From an uncultured Acetatifactor sp. (GTDB lineage: Bacteria > Bacillota > Clostridia > Lachnospirales > Lachnospiraceae): DNA of 64,000 nt. Positions 33,422 through 42,451 of this stretch are shown here, piece after piece. The notes below the pieces were generated by a model, which worked only from the letters and a program-made list of their open reading frames with translations, was not told the origin of the DNA and did no database searches. Within the stretch, counting starts at the first letter, position 1; each line of letters starts with the position of its first letter. Location: positions 1 through 64,000 of the forward strand of contig CAJUAB010000024.1 in the NCBI GenBank assembly GCA_910583845.1. The letters are read 5' to 3'. Both the position numbers and the translations under genes were made by a program.

Positions 33422-33489
33422 TCCGTTTTTTGCAAAATGAGGGACGGGCCGGGAAATTTTCTGAATTTTTATAAATGCGCAATTTCCTA

Positions 33490-33518
33490 TTTACGAGGGA
33501 GTCCTTTTTCGCTATAAT
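33490..33518 (+). promoter_or_regulatory. Promoter of leader peptide-carB
   Basis: TTTACG at 33490-33495 and TATAAT at 33513-33518 are 17 nt apart. Transcription would start near 33525 and run through a leader of about 245 nt before carB. Confidence 0.7.
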
Positions 33519-33548
33519 AGAAAAAATGAGTTGAGGCGGAGGAAGAAG

Positions 33549-33665
33549 ATGAGGGATGCTCGCATGGGGAGACAGCTGCATACTATGGCAGAGATATGCG
33601 TGGCGTTTTATTCCCTTTTTTCTATCATTGCTTCCGCTCCATATGTTGTCGTGATCAGCCAGTAG
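33549..33665 (+). CDS. Putative 38-residue leader peptide of carB
   Basis: ATG 33549 lies 6 nt after GGAGG and opens a 38-codon frame, starting MRDARMGRQLHTMAE and ending in a hydrophobic stretch (APYVVVISQ). The TAG stop (33663-33665) covers the end of the left arm of the terminator at 33657-33680, so a ribosome finishing the peptide would block that hairpin. A U-rich stretch (33606-33623, GTTTTATTCCCTTTTTTC region) lies just upstream of the terminator, as at the UTP-sensitive pause sites of E. coli pyrBI. Arg codons are at positions 2, 5 and 8, which leaves an arginine-linked alternative. A free small membrane protein is also possible. Confidence 0.6.
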   Translation: MRDARMGRQLHTMAEICVAFYSLFSIIASAPYVVVISQ

Positions 33666-33686
33666 TTTTTGTTACTGGCTTTTCTT
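33657..33686 (+). terminator. Attenuator terminator in carB leader
   Basis: AGCCAGTA (33657-33664) pairs with TACTGGCT (33673-33680), followed by TTTTCTT-type T-run (33680-33686). It lies between promoter and carB. A second, stronger hairpin GAATATGCGC-TCC-GCGCGTATTC (33722-33744) follows without a T-run. Confidence 0.7.
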
Positions 33687-33769
33687 ATGTACGTGCGGAC
33701 ACATGGAATGAGAGAATAACGGAATATGCGCTCCGCGCGTATTCTGCTGTCACGAACAGGAGGAGGAAT

Positions 33770-36700
33770 ATGAGTAAGAGAACAGACATCAGAAAAGTAT
33801 TGATTATCGGGTCGGGCCCCATAATCATCGGCCAGGCCTGCGAGTTTGACTATTCCGGCACCCAGGCCTGCAAGGCCCTGCGGCAGCTGGGTTATCAGAT
33901 CGTGCTGGTGAACTCCAACCCGGCCACGATTATGACTGATCCCGGCATTGCGGATGTGACATATATAGAACCTCTGAACGTAAAGCGGCTGGAGCAGATC
34001 ATTGAAAAAGAGCGCCCGGACGCCATTTTGCCCAATCTGGGAGGGCAGTCAGGTTTAAACCTCTGCTCCGAGCTGGCCAGCGCGGGTGTGCTGGATCGAT
34101 ACGATGTGAAAGTCATCGGCGTACAGGTGGACGCCATAGAGCGGGGGGAGGACCGCATAGAGTTCAAAAAGACCATGAATAAGCTGGGGATTGAGATGGC
34201 CCGCAGCGAGGTGGCCTACTCCGTGGAGGAGGCTCTGGCCATCGCGGATAAGCTGGGCTATCCGGTGGTGCTGCGTCCGGCCTACACCATGGGCGGCGCA
34301 GGCGGCGGCCTGGTGTACAATGTGGAAGAGCTGCGGACCGTCTGCTCCCGGGGCTTACAGGCCTCTCTGGTGGGGCAGGTGCTGGTGGAGGAATCCATTC
34401 TGGGCTGGGAAGAGCTGGAGCTGGAAGTGGTGCGGGACGCCAAGGGCAATATGATTACCGTCTGCTTTATTGAGAACATCGATCCGCTGGGGGTACATAC
34501 CGGGGACTCTTTCTGTTCCGCCCCCATGCTGACCATCTCCGGGGAATTACAGGCGCGGCTCCAGGAGCAGGCTTATAAGATCGTGAATGAGGTGGAGGTG
34601 ATCGGCGGCACCAATGTGCAGTTTGCCCATGATCCCGACAGTGACCGGATCGTGGTCATCGAGATCAACCCCAGGACTTCCCGCTCCTCGGCGCTGGCCA
34701 GCAAGGCCACAGGCTTCCCCATCGCTCTGATATCCGCCATGCTGGCAGCGGGACTGACTCTGGACGAGATTCCCTGCGGCGTGTGCGGCACACTGGACAA
34801 GTATGTGCCCGGCGGGGATTATGTGGTGATCAAGTTTGCCCGGTGGGCCTTTGAAAAATTCAAGGACAGCGAGGACAAGCTGGGCACCCAGATGCGGGCC
34901 GTGGGCGAAGTCATGAGCATCGGCAAGACTTATAAGGAGGCGTTCCAGAAAGCCATCCGCAGCCTGGAGATCGGACGCTACGGCCTTGGTTTTGCCAGGG
35001 ATTTCCACGACAAGAGCAAGGAGGAACTGTTAAAGCTCCTGGTATACCCCACCAGCGAGAGGCAATTTGTCATGTACGAGGCTCTCAGAAAGGGAGCTAC
35101 GGTGGAAGAACTCTTTGGTCTGACCAAAATAAAACGCTATTTTATTGAGCAGATGAAAGAATTGGTGGAGGAAGAGGAGAGCTTACTGGCCCTGAAGGGC
35201 AGTGTGCCTGAGAAGCCGGTGCTGGAGCACGCCAAAAAGAACGGTTTCGCGGACCGCTATCTGGCCATGCTGCTGGAGGTGCCGGAGGAGGAGATCCGCA
35301 GGGCCCGCGTAAGCTATGGCATCACCGAGAGCTGGGAGCCTGTACACGTTTATGGCACCGAGGACAGCGCCTACTACTATTCCACCTACAACGCGCCGGA
35401 TCAGACCCTTTCTTCTGACAAAAAGAAAATCATGATCCTGGGAGGCGGTCCCAACCGCATCGGCCAGGGCATTGAGTTTGACTACTGCTGTGTACATGCG
35501 GCGTTTGCGCTTAAGGATCTGGGTTTTGAGACGATCATCGTCAACTGCAACCCGGAAACCGTATCCACGGACTACGACACTTCCGACAAGCTGTATTTTG
35601 AGCCGCTTACGCTGGAGGATGTGCTGAGTATCTATGAGAAGGAAAAACCGGTGGGCGTCATCGCGCAGTTTGGCGGCCAGACTCCCCTGAATCTGGCGGC
35701 GGATCTGAAAAAGAACGGGGTGCGCATTCTGGGCACTTCCCCGGAAATCATCGACATGGCGGAGGACAGGGATCTGTTCCGCGGCATGATGGAGAAGCTG
35801 GAGATCCCCATGCCGGAGGCTGGTATGGCGGTGAATGTGGAGGAAGCTCTGGAGATCGCTGACAGGATCGGTTATCCCGTCATGGTGCGCCCCTCTTATG
35901 TGCTGGGCGGCCGGGGCATGGAAGTGGTTAGCGAGCCGGAAAGCCTGAAACAATATATGGCGGCGGCGGTGGGTGTGACTCCGGACCGTCCCATCCTGAT
36001 CGACCGGTTCCTGCGCCACGCCACCGAGTGTGAGGCGGATGCCATAGCGGACGGCAGACATGCCTATGTGCCCGCGGTGATGGAGCATATCGAGCTGGCG
36101 GGTGTGCATTCCGGCGACTCGGCCTGTATCCTGCCCTCCAAAAATATTCCCCGGGAGCTGGTGGCCACCATCAGGGATTACACCCGCAGGATTGCCGAGG
36201 AGATGGGGGTCTGCGGTCTGATGAATATGCAGTATGCCATTGAAAACGGCAAAGTGTATGTGCTGGAAGCCAATCCCAGAGCGTCCCGCACGGTGCCTCT
36301 GGTGTCCAAGGTCTGCGGCGTACAGATGGTGCGGCTGGCCACACAGATCATGACCCGGGAACTGACGGGCCTGCCCTCCCCCATCGAGGGAATGAAGGAG
36401 GTAAAACCTGTATATTACGGAGTAAAGGAAGCGGTGTTTCCCTTCAACATGTTCCAGGAAGTAGACCCGGTGCTGGGACCCGAGATGCGTTCCACCGGGG
36501 AAGTGCTGGGACTGGCCACCAATGTGGGAGAGGCGTTCTTCAAGGCCCAGGAGGCCACTCAGACCAAGCTGCCCACTTCGGGCACAGTGCTGTTCTCCGT
36601 CAGCGGCAAGGACAAGCCGGAGGTAGTGGAGATCGCGAGGATATTCGCGGAGTGCGGCTTTAGCATAATGGCCACCGGGACCACCTATGAGCTGTTGGTG

Positions 36701-36988
36701 AACAGCGGCCTGGAGGCCCGGCGTGTCAACAAGATGCAGGAGGGAAGGCCCAACATTGTGGACGAGGTCATGAACGGAAAGATTCAGCTGATCGTAAACA
36801 CACCGGCCACCAAGGAGGAAAAGCTCTTTGACGACAGCTATATCCGCAAGACGGCCATCAAGGCCAGAGTGCCCTATATGACCACCATGGCGGCGGCCAA
36901 GGCCACAGCGGAAGGAATACGCACCGTGATCAAGGAGGGGGAGATCGGTGTGATGTCCCTGCAGGAGATTCACGGAGCGATCAAGTAA
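33770..36988 (+). CDS. carB: Carbamoyl-phosphate synthase large subunit (copy 1)
   Basis: CarB makes carbamoyl phosphate from ammonia, bicarbonate and two ATP; CarA supplies the ammonia. The 1072 residues match E. coli CarB in length: ATP-grasp half 1 (GSGPIIIGQACEFDYSGTQA, seen after KVLII), ATP-grasp half 2 (GGGPNRIGQGIEFDYC), and a C-terminal allosteric MGS domain (MATGTTYELL, RRVNKMQEG, IVNTPATKE). The last residues (GVMSLQEIHGAIK) resemble enterobacterial CarB rather than Bacillus PyrAB. ATG 33770 follows AGGAGGAGGAAT. It has its own leader with an attenuator, and no carA directly attached; carA lies two genes downstream. Confidence 0.93.
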   Translation: MSKRTDIRKVLIIGSGPIIIGQACEFDYSGTQACKALRQLGYQIVLVNSNPATIMTDPGIADVTYIEPLNVKRLEQIIEKERPDAILPNLGGQSGLNLCSELASAGVLDRYDVKVIGVQVDAIERGEDRIEFKKTMNKLGIEMARSEVAYSVEEALAIADKLGYPVVLRPAYTMGGAGGGLVYNVEELRTVCSRGLQASLVGQVLVEESILGWEELELEVVRDAKGNMITVCFIENIDPLGVHTGDSFCSAPMLTISGELQARLQEQAYKIVNEVEVIGGTNVQFAHDPDSDRIVVIEINPRTSRSSALASKATGFPIALISAMLAAGLTLDEIPCGVCGTLDKYVPGGDYVVIKFARWAFEKFKDSEDKLGTQMRAVGEVMSIGKTYKEAFQKAIRSLEIGRYGLGFARDFHDKSKEELLKLLVYPTSERQFVMYEALRKGATVEELFGLTKIKRYFIEQMKELVEEEESLLALKGSVPEKPVLEHAKKNGFADRYLAMLLEVPEEEIRRARVSYGITESWEPVHVYGTEDSAYYYSTYNAPDQTLSSDKKKIMILGGGPNRIGQGIEFDYCCVHAAFALKDLGFETIIVNCNPETVSTDYDTSDKLYFEPLTLEDVLSIYEKEKPVGVIAQFGGQTPLNLAADLKKNGVRILGTSPEIIDMAEDRDLFRGMMEKLEIPMPEAGMAVNVEEALEIADRIGYPVMVRPSYVLGGRGMEVVSEPESLKQYMAAAVGVTPDRPILIDRFLRHATECEADAIADGRHAYVPAVMEHIELAGVHSGDSACILPSKNIPRELVATIRDYTRRIAEEMGVCGLMNMQYAIENGKVYVLEANPRASRTVPLVSKVCGVQMVRLATQIMTRELTGLPSPIEGMKEVKPVYYGVKEAVFPFNMFQEVDPVLGPEMRSTGEVLGLATNVGEAFFKAQEATQTKLPTSGTVLFSVSGKDKPEVVEIARIFAECGFSIMATGTTYELLVNSGLEARRVNKMQEGRPNIVDEVMNGKIQLIVNTPATKEEKLFDDSYIRKTAIKARVPYMTTMAAAKATAEGIRTVIKEGEIGVMSLQEIHGAIK

Positions 36989-37007
36989 CAGACTGAAATA
37001 GACATGG

Positions 37008-37055
37008 AATTGCCATGGGAGTCCGGCAAAGGCGCCGGAGACTTCCGTGGCAATT
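37008..37055 (+). terminator. Strong hairpin after carB copy 1
   Basis: A 20-bp stem with a 2-nt bulge: AATTGCCA with TGGCAATT, TGGGAGT with ACTTCCG, and CCGGC with GCCGG around a 6-nt loop. No T-run follows, so it may stabilise or only partly terminate the carB transcript. Confidence 0.55.
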
Positions 37056-37219
37056 ATGCTGTGGAATATGAGAGAAAAACTTTGAACAGTTTGCGGCAAA
37101 GCTCCAGAGCGATACGGAAAACAGGAAAAGAAGAGAACTGCCCGGCTCCGCCGGATGATTGCCGGAAGGGGTGACGGAGGCGGATGCAGAAAGGGCCGGG
37201 AATGAGGAGGAGATCAACC

Positions 37220-37750
37220 GTGTACATTATTAACAGGGATTTGTGCGTTAGAAATGCGGAAATGGAGGACTGCGCGCAGCTTGCGAAATGGTGGAATGAC
37301 GGCAGCGTTATGGCACATGCCGGATTCCCTCAGGGGCTGGGCACAACGGCTGAGAAGATACAGGAGCAGATCGGAACGGACAGTGACGATACAAAGCGCC
37401 GCCTGATCATTGCGTATAGGGGTGTGGCCATCGGTGAAATGAGTTATTATAATCTGGGAAACCATACCGCGGAGATTGGCATAAAAATCTGTGAAACAGA
37501 GTATCAGGATAAGGGCCTGGGCAGAGTCCTGTTAAGTATGCTTATAAAGGAACTGTTTTCCAGGGATTATGAGCGGATTGTTCTGGATACAAACCTGAAA
37601 AATACGAGAGCGCAGCATGTCTATGAGACTCTGGGGTTTAAGAAGGTCAGAATCAGGGAGAACTCCTGGAAAAATCAGGTGGGCGAGGTCCAGTCATCGG
37701 TGGATTATGAACTGGTCCGGGATGGCTTTGTGGACCGGTGGGCCCTGTGA
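37220..37750 (+). CDS. GNAT-family N-acetyltransferase
   Basis: A 176-residue GNAT enzyme that transfers an acetyl group from acetyl-CoA to an unknown amine. The acetyl-CoA loop is seen as EYQDKGLGRVLLSMLIKELF (Q/RxxGxG/A type), followed by VLDTNLKNTRAQHVYETLGF, the typical last strands. GTG 37220 is chosen because AGGAGGAG lies 7 nt upstream; ATG 37184 or 37202 in the same frame have worse spacing. It sits between carB and carA with no evident metabolic link. Confidence 0.8.
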   Translation: MYIINRDLCVRNAEMEDCAQLAKWWNDGSVMAHAGFPQGLGTTAEKIQEQIGTDSDDTKRRLIIAYRGVAIGEMSYYNLGNHTAEIGIKICETEYQDKGLGRVLLSMLIKELFSRDYERIVLDTNLKNTRAQHVYETLGFKKVRIRENSWKNQVGEVQSSVDYELVRDGFVDRWAL

Positions 37751-37781
37751 AGAGCCCGGGGACACCCTGGTTCTCTGCTTT

Positions 37782-37808
37782 GGAGCATTTTTCAAACACG
37801 CTCCAGGC
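37782..37808 (+). repeat. Short hairpin matching end of dispersed element 1
   Basis: TGGAGC and GCTCCA (37780-37804 region) flank a loop. The segment GCATTTTTCAAACACGCTC is identical to the complement of the left arm end of the element at 43859. It lies in the 103-bp gap before carA. Confidence 0.5.
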
Positions 37809-37853
37809 GCAGGGGGAATTTTTGTTGCGGGTCATAAATAAGGAGGATGCGGA

Positions 37854-39053
37854 ATGAAGGCATACTTAATTTTGGAAGACGGTACCATATTGGAAGGAAC
37901 CCATATCGGCGCGGAGCGGGAAGTGATCAGCGAGATCGTGTTCAACACGTCCATGGCGGGATATCTGGAGGTGCTCACTGATCCTTCCTACGCCGGACAG
38001 GCGGTGTGCATGACCTATCCCCTGATCGGCAATTACGGTATATGCCGGGAGGATATGGAATCGGGGAGAGCCTGGCCCGACGGCTTGATCGTCCGGGAGC
38101 TGTCCCGGATTCCCAGCAATTTCCGCTGTGACTTGACCATACAGGAATTTCTGACGGAAAACAATATTCCCGGAATCGCCGGGATCGACACCCGGGCGCT
38201 GACCAGGATTCTGCGGGAAAGAGGCACCATGAACGGCATGATCACCACCAGGCGGTATGAAAACCTTGGGGAGCTTTTGCCCAAACTTCGCGGCTATACC
38301 ACGGGCCGGGTGGTGGAGAAGGTGAGCTGCGGGCGGCCCTATGAGGTGCGGGGAAGCCGCGCGCTGGGGGACAACGGCGCGGTTACCGGCAGCGCCCGCT
38401 TTGACGGGGCAGCTTACGCAAGGGGAGAGAGGGAGAAGCGTCCGTCTCTGGTGAGGGAGTTAAACGGACAGGGGCTTAAAGTGGCGCTGATGGATTTTGG
38501 TGCCAAGAAAAATATCGCCTGTTCCCTGGCGGCCAGGGGCTGTGATGTCACAGTCTATCCGGCTATGACATCCGCGGAGGAGCTTCTGCGCTCCGGAGCG
38601 GACGGCATTATGCTCAGTAACGGTCCCGGAGATCCCAAGGAGTGCACATCCATCATCCGGGAGCTTGAAAAGCTGTACGCCTCGGACCTGCCCATTTTTG
38701 CCATCTGCCTGGGGCATCAGCTCATGGCCCTGGCCACCGGCGCGGACACCTACAAGATGAAGTACGGTCATCGGGGCGGCAACCATCCGGTGAAGGATCT
38801 GGCCACCGGCAGGGTATATATCTCCTCCCAGAATCACGGCTATGTGGTGGATACAGCACATCTGGACCCGGCGGTGGCAGTGCCGGCCTTCGTGAATGTC
38901 AATGACGGCACCAACGAGGGACTTTGCTACACGGGCAAGAATATTTTCACGGTGCAGTTTCACCCGGAGGCCTGCTGTGGCCCGCAGGATTCCGGCTATC
39001 TGTTTGACCGCTTTATAGAGATGATGAGAGAGGGGGAGAGGAAAAATGCCTAA
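37854..39053 (+). CDS. carA: Carbamoyl-phosphate synthase small subunit
   Basis: CarA hydrolyses glutamine and channels ammonia to CarB. The 399-residue protein has the N-terminal CPSase domain (NTSMAGYLEVLTDPSYAGQ, IAGIDTRALTRILRERG) and a class I amidotransferase: GVxxxSNGPGDPKE region, the nucleophile Cys in FAICLGHQL, and His-Glu in VQFHPEAC. It is longer than the usual 360-380 because of an insert of about 30 residues between the domains (RALGDNGAVTGSARFDGAAY). AAGGAGGATGCGG precedes the ATG. The gene overlaps the second carB by 8 nt, so it most probably pairs with that one. Confidence 0.95.
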   Translation: MKAYLILEDGTILEGTHIGAEREVISEIVFNTSMAGYLEVLTDPSYAGQAVCMTYPLIGNYGICREDMESGRAWPDGLIVRELSRIPSNFRCDLTIQEFLTENNIPGIAGIDTRALTRILRERGTMNGMITTRRYENLGELLPKLRGYTTGRVVEKVSCGRPYEVRGSRALGDNGAVTGSARFDGAAYARGEREKRPSLVRELNGQGLKVALMDFGAKKNIACSLAARGCDVTVYPAMTSAEELLRSGADGIMLSNGPGDPKECTSIIRELEKLYASDLPIFAICLGHQLMALATGADTYKMKYGHRGGNHPVKDLATGRVYISSQNHGYVVDTAHLDPAVAVPAFVNVNDGTNEGLCYTGKNIFTVQFHPEACCGPQDSGYLFDRFIEMMREGERKNA

Positions 39054-42000
39054 GAATCCCAATGTAAGACGTGTCATGGTGATCGGGTCCGGCCCCATCG
39101 TCATCGGCCAGGCGGCGGAGTTCGACTATGCGGGCACCCAGGCCTGCCGTTCCCTGAAGGAGGAGGGAGTGGAGGTCATACTGGTCAACTCCAATCCAGC
39201 CACCATCATGACGGACAAGGACATTGCCGACAAAGTATATATTGAACCTCTGACTGTGAAAGTGCTGGAGCAGATTATCGAGAAGGAGAAGCCTGACAGT
39301 ATCCTGCCCACATTGGGCGGCCAGGCGGGGCTGAATCTGGGCATGGAGCTGGAGGAATCCGGATTTCTGGCCTCCCACGGGGTAAAGCTGCTGGGCACCA
39401 CTGCCGCCACCATCCGCAACGCGGAGGGACGGCAGGAATTCAAAGACCTGATGGAGCGCATCGGGGAGCCCTGCGCCGCCTCCCTGGTGGTGGAGACGGT
39501 ACAGGACGGCATTGATTTTACCAATACCATCGGCTATCCGGTGGTCCTGCGCCCTGCCTATACGCTGGGCGGCTCCGGCGGCGGCATCGCCCACAACCAG
39601 GTGGAACTGGAGGAGATACTGGAGAACGGTCTGCGTCTGTCCCGGGTGGGGCAGGTGCTGGTGGAGCGCTGTATCGCAGGCTGGAAAGAGATCGAGTACG
39701 AGGTCATGCGGGACGGCGCGGGCAACTGCATCACCGTCTGTAACATGGAAAATATCGACCCGGTGGGCGTACACACGGGGGACAGCATCGTAGTGGCTCC
39801 CTCTCAGACCCTCAGCGACAAGGAATACCAGATGCTGCGCAGTTCGGCGCTGCACATCATTGACGAGCTTCAGATCACTGGCGGCTGCAATGTGCAGTTT
39901 GCGCTGCATCCCACCAGTTTTGAATACTGCGTCATCGAGGTCAATCCCAGGGTGAGCCGTTCCTCCGCGCTGGCCTCCAAGGCCACAGGATATCCCATCG
40001 CCAAGGTGGCGGCCAAGATCGCGCTGGGCTATACCCTGGACGAGATCAAAAACGCCATCACGGGTAAGACCTATGCCAGCTTTGAACCGACACTGGATTA
40101 CTGCGTGGTGAAGATCCCTAGGCTTCCCTTTGACAAATTTATCACGGCAAAACGCACACTGACCACACAGATGAAGGCCACCGGCGAGGTCATGAGCATC
40201 TGCAACAATTTCGAGGGCGCGCTGATGAAGGCCATCCGCTCCCTGGAGCAGCATGTGGACTGTCTGCGGAGCTATGATTTTACGGCGCTGTCCAGGGAGG
40301 AGCTGCTGGAGCGCCTGGCCGTGGTGGATGACCAGCGGATCTTTGTGATCGCCCAGGCGCTGCGAAAGGGGATTGACTATCAGACGATACATGAAATCAC
40401 AAAGATCGACATATGGTTTATCGACAAGATTGCCGTCCTGGTGGAGATGGAGCAGGCTCTGGAAGAGACACAGATGGAGGAGCAGGCACAGCCGCAACGG
40501 GCGGTGCCAGAGCATGAATCCGGGCTGACACAGGGTACAAGGCCAAAACAGGAGCCCCGGCAGCCGCATCCGTACCGGGAACTGACAGTGGAACTGCTGC
40601 GGGAGGCCAAGCGGCTGGAGTTCCCCGACCAGGTGATCGCCCGGCTCACCGGCAGGAGCGAGGCCCAGATCAGGCAGATGCGTTATGACAACGGGATAGA
40701 GGCGGTCTACAAGATGGTGGACACCTGTGCGGCGGAGTTTGCGGCGGCTACGCCCTACTATTACTCCGTATTTGGCGGCGAGAACGAGGCCGTGGGCGAT
40801 AAAGGCCGCAAAAAGGTGCTGGTGCTGGGCTCCGGCCCCATCCGCATCGGGCAGGGCATCGAGTTTGACTACTGCTCCGTTCACGCTACCTGGGCTTTCT
40901 CCCGGGCGGACTACGAGACCATCATTGTCAACAATAACCCGGAGACGGTCAGCACGGATTTTGACATTGCGGACAAGCTGTATTTTGAGCCGTTGACGGC
41001 CGAGGACGTGGAATCCATCGTGAGGCTGGAGAAACCCGACGGGGCCGTGGTGCAGTTTGGCGGCCAGACCGCCATCAAGCTCACGGAGAGCCTGATGAAA
41101 ATGGGCGTCCCCATCCTGGGAACCCAGGCGGAGGATGTGGACGCGGCGGAGGACCGGGAACTGTTTGACAAGATCCTGGAGGAGACGGGAATCCCCCGGG
41201 CAGCGGGGGGAACGGTGTATACCGCCCAGGAGGCCAAAGAGGTGGCCAACCGCCTGGGATACCCGGTGCTGGTGCGCCCCTCCTATGTGCTGGGAGGCCA
41301 GGGGATGCAGATCGCCATCTCCGATCAGGAGATAGAGGAGTTTATGGAGATCATCAATCGGATTGCCCAGGATCATCCCATTCTGGTGGACAAATATCTG
41401 CAGGGCAAGGAGATTGAGGTGGACGCGGTGTGCGACGGCACGGATATTCTGATTCCGGGCATTATGGAACATATTGAGCGGACGGGCGTACACTCCGGAG
41501 ACAGCATCTCTGTGTACCCGGCCCACACCATCGGCAGGCTGGTGAAGGACAGGATTGCGGAATACACACGCAGACTGGCCAGGGCGCTTCATGTAAAAGG
41601 GCTGATCAATATTCAGTTTATCGCCATTGGAGAGGACGTGTATGTGATTGAGGTGAATCCCCGTTCCTCCCGCACGGTGCCCTATATCAGCAAAGTGACA
41701 GGGATTCCCATCGTGGACCTGGCCACGGAAGTGATTCTGGGCAGGACGATCCGGGAACTGGGATACAAGCCGGGGCTGCAGCCGGAGGCGGACTATTACG
41801 CTATCAAGATGCCCGTGTTTTCCAATGAAAAGATCCGGGGGGCGGAGATCAGCCTGGGGCCGGAGATGAAATCCACAGGCGAATGCCTGGGGGTGGCGCA
41901 GGAGTTTCACGAGGCGCTGTATAAGGCGTTTCTGGGAGCCGGAGTGGATTTGCCCAGACATAAAAATATGATTATCACGGTGAAGGACGCGGACAAAGGG

Positions 42001-42348
42001 GAGGCCATCGAGATCGGGAGGCGCTTTGAAAAACTGGGATATACCATCTACGCCACCAGGAGTACGGCGGCGGCGCTGAATGAGGCCGGTGTCAGGGCCA
42101 GGAAGGTGAACAAGATTTCCCAGGAGTCTCCTACGGTGATGGACCTGATTCTGGGACACAGGATCGACCTGGTGATCGACACACCCACCCAGGGGCGGGA
42201 TAAGCACAGGGACGGATTTCTGATCCGCCGGACCGCCATTGAGACGGGCGTGTACTGCATCACGGCGCTGGACACGGCCAGGGCGTTGGTGACCAGCCTG
42301 GAGAATGCGGGAGCACAGTTGTCGCTGGTGGATATCGCGGCTCTCTGA
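39046..42348 (+). CDS. carB: Carbamoyl-phosphate synthase large subunit (copy 2)
   Basis: Second CarB, 1100 residues. Both ATP-grasp halves are intact (GSGPIVIGQAAEFDYAGTQA; GSGPIRIGQGIEFDYC). A linker enriched in Glu, Gln and Pro (about residues 478-510) is inserted between them. The allosteric domain (KHRDGFLIRRTAIETGVYC) resembles Bacillus PyrAB, unlike copy 1, and its IDTPT differs from the Asn-Thr seen in copy 1 (VNTPA) at the UMP-site position known from E. coli. The ATG overlaps the carA stop by 8 nt. Two CarB paralogues of different subtype with one CarA suggest separate pyrimidine and arginine roles (inference). Confidence 0.93.
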   Translation: MPKNPNVRRVMVIGSGPIVIGQAAEFDYAGTQACRSLKEEGVEVILVNSNPATIMTDKDIADKVYIEPLTVKVLEQIIEKEKPDSILPTLGGQAGLNLGMELEESGFLASHGVKLLGTTAATIRNAEGRQEFKDLMERIGEPCAASLVVETVQDGIDFTNTIGYPVVLRPAYTLGGSGGGIAHNQVELEEILENGLRLSRVGQVLVERCIAGWKEIEYEVMRDGAGNCITVCNMENIDPVGVHTGDSIVVAPSQTLSDKEYQMLRSSALHIIDELQITGGCNVQFALHPTSFEYCVIEVNPRVSRSSALASKATGYPIAKVAAKIALGYTLDEIKNAITGKTYASFEPTLDYCVVKIPRLPFDKFITAKRTLTTQMKATGEVMSICNNFEGALMKAIRSLEQHVDCLRSYDFTALSREELLERLAVVDDQRIFVIAQALRKGIDYQTIHEITKIDIWFIDKIAVLVEMEQALEETQMEEQAQPQRAVPEHESGLTQGTRPKQEPRQPHPYRELTVELLREAKRLEFPDQVIARLTGRSEAQIRQMRYDNGIEAVYKMVDTCAAEFAAATPYYYSVFGGENEAVGDKGRKKVLVLGSGPIRIGQGIEFDYCSVHATWAFSRADYETIIVNNNPETVSTDFDIADKLYFEPLTAEDVESIVRLEKPDGAVVQFGGQTAIKLTESLMKMGVPILGTQAEDVDAAEDRELFDKILEETGIPRAAGGTVYTAQEAKEVANRLGYPVLVRPSYVLGGQGMQIAISDQEIEEFMEIINRIAQDHPILVDKYLQGKEIEVDAVCDGTDILIPGIMEHIERTGVHSGDSISVYPAHTIGRLVKDRIAEYTRRLARALHVKGLINIQFIAIGEDVYVIEVNPRSSRTVPYISKVTGIPIVDLATEVILGRTIRELGYKPGLQPEADYYAIKMPVFSNEKIRGAEISLGPEMKSTGECLGVAQEFHEALYKAFLGAGVDLPRHKNMIITVKDADKGEAIEIGRRFEKLGYTIYATRSTAAALNEAGVRARKVNKISQESPTVMDLILGHRIDLVIDTPTQGRDKHRDGFLIRRTAIETGVYCITALDTARALVTSLENAGAQLSLVDIAAL

Positions 42349-42383
42349 TTCATGACGGGCGGCAAGAAGATTCTGGCAGCGCC

Positions 42384-42438
42384 GGAAAAGTCGCGAAGGC
42401 TCTTTTCCCTTCAGAGCCATTGCGCAGCGATTTTATTA
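42384..42438 (+). repeat. Leader repeat copy (matches 14293-14347)
   Basis: About 43 of 55 positions match the element before the 14360 gene. The hairpin ATTGC-GCA-GCGAT keeps pairing through a G-U where the other copy has ATCGC. It ends at the ribosome binding site of the Nudix gene. Confidence 0.65.
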
Positions 42439-42451
42439 GAGGAGAATGAGG

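Noticed and set aside
33490..33770. PyrR-binding attenuator or T-box before carB
   Set aside because: I see no PyrR loop consensus, no T-box sequence and no specifier stem; the leader instead has a translated-looking ORF and one terminator.
39013..42420. A 1135-codon open frame on the minus strand opposite carB copy 2
   Set aside because: It is a shadow of the conserved CarB frame. Its product is rich in His, Gln and Arg, has no ribosome binding site, and the plus-strand product matches all CarB motifs.
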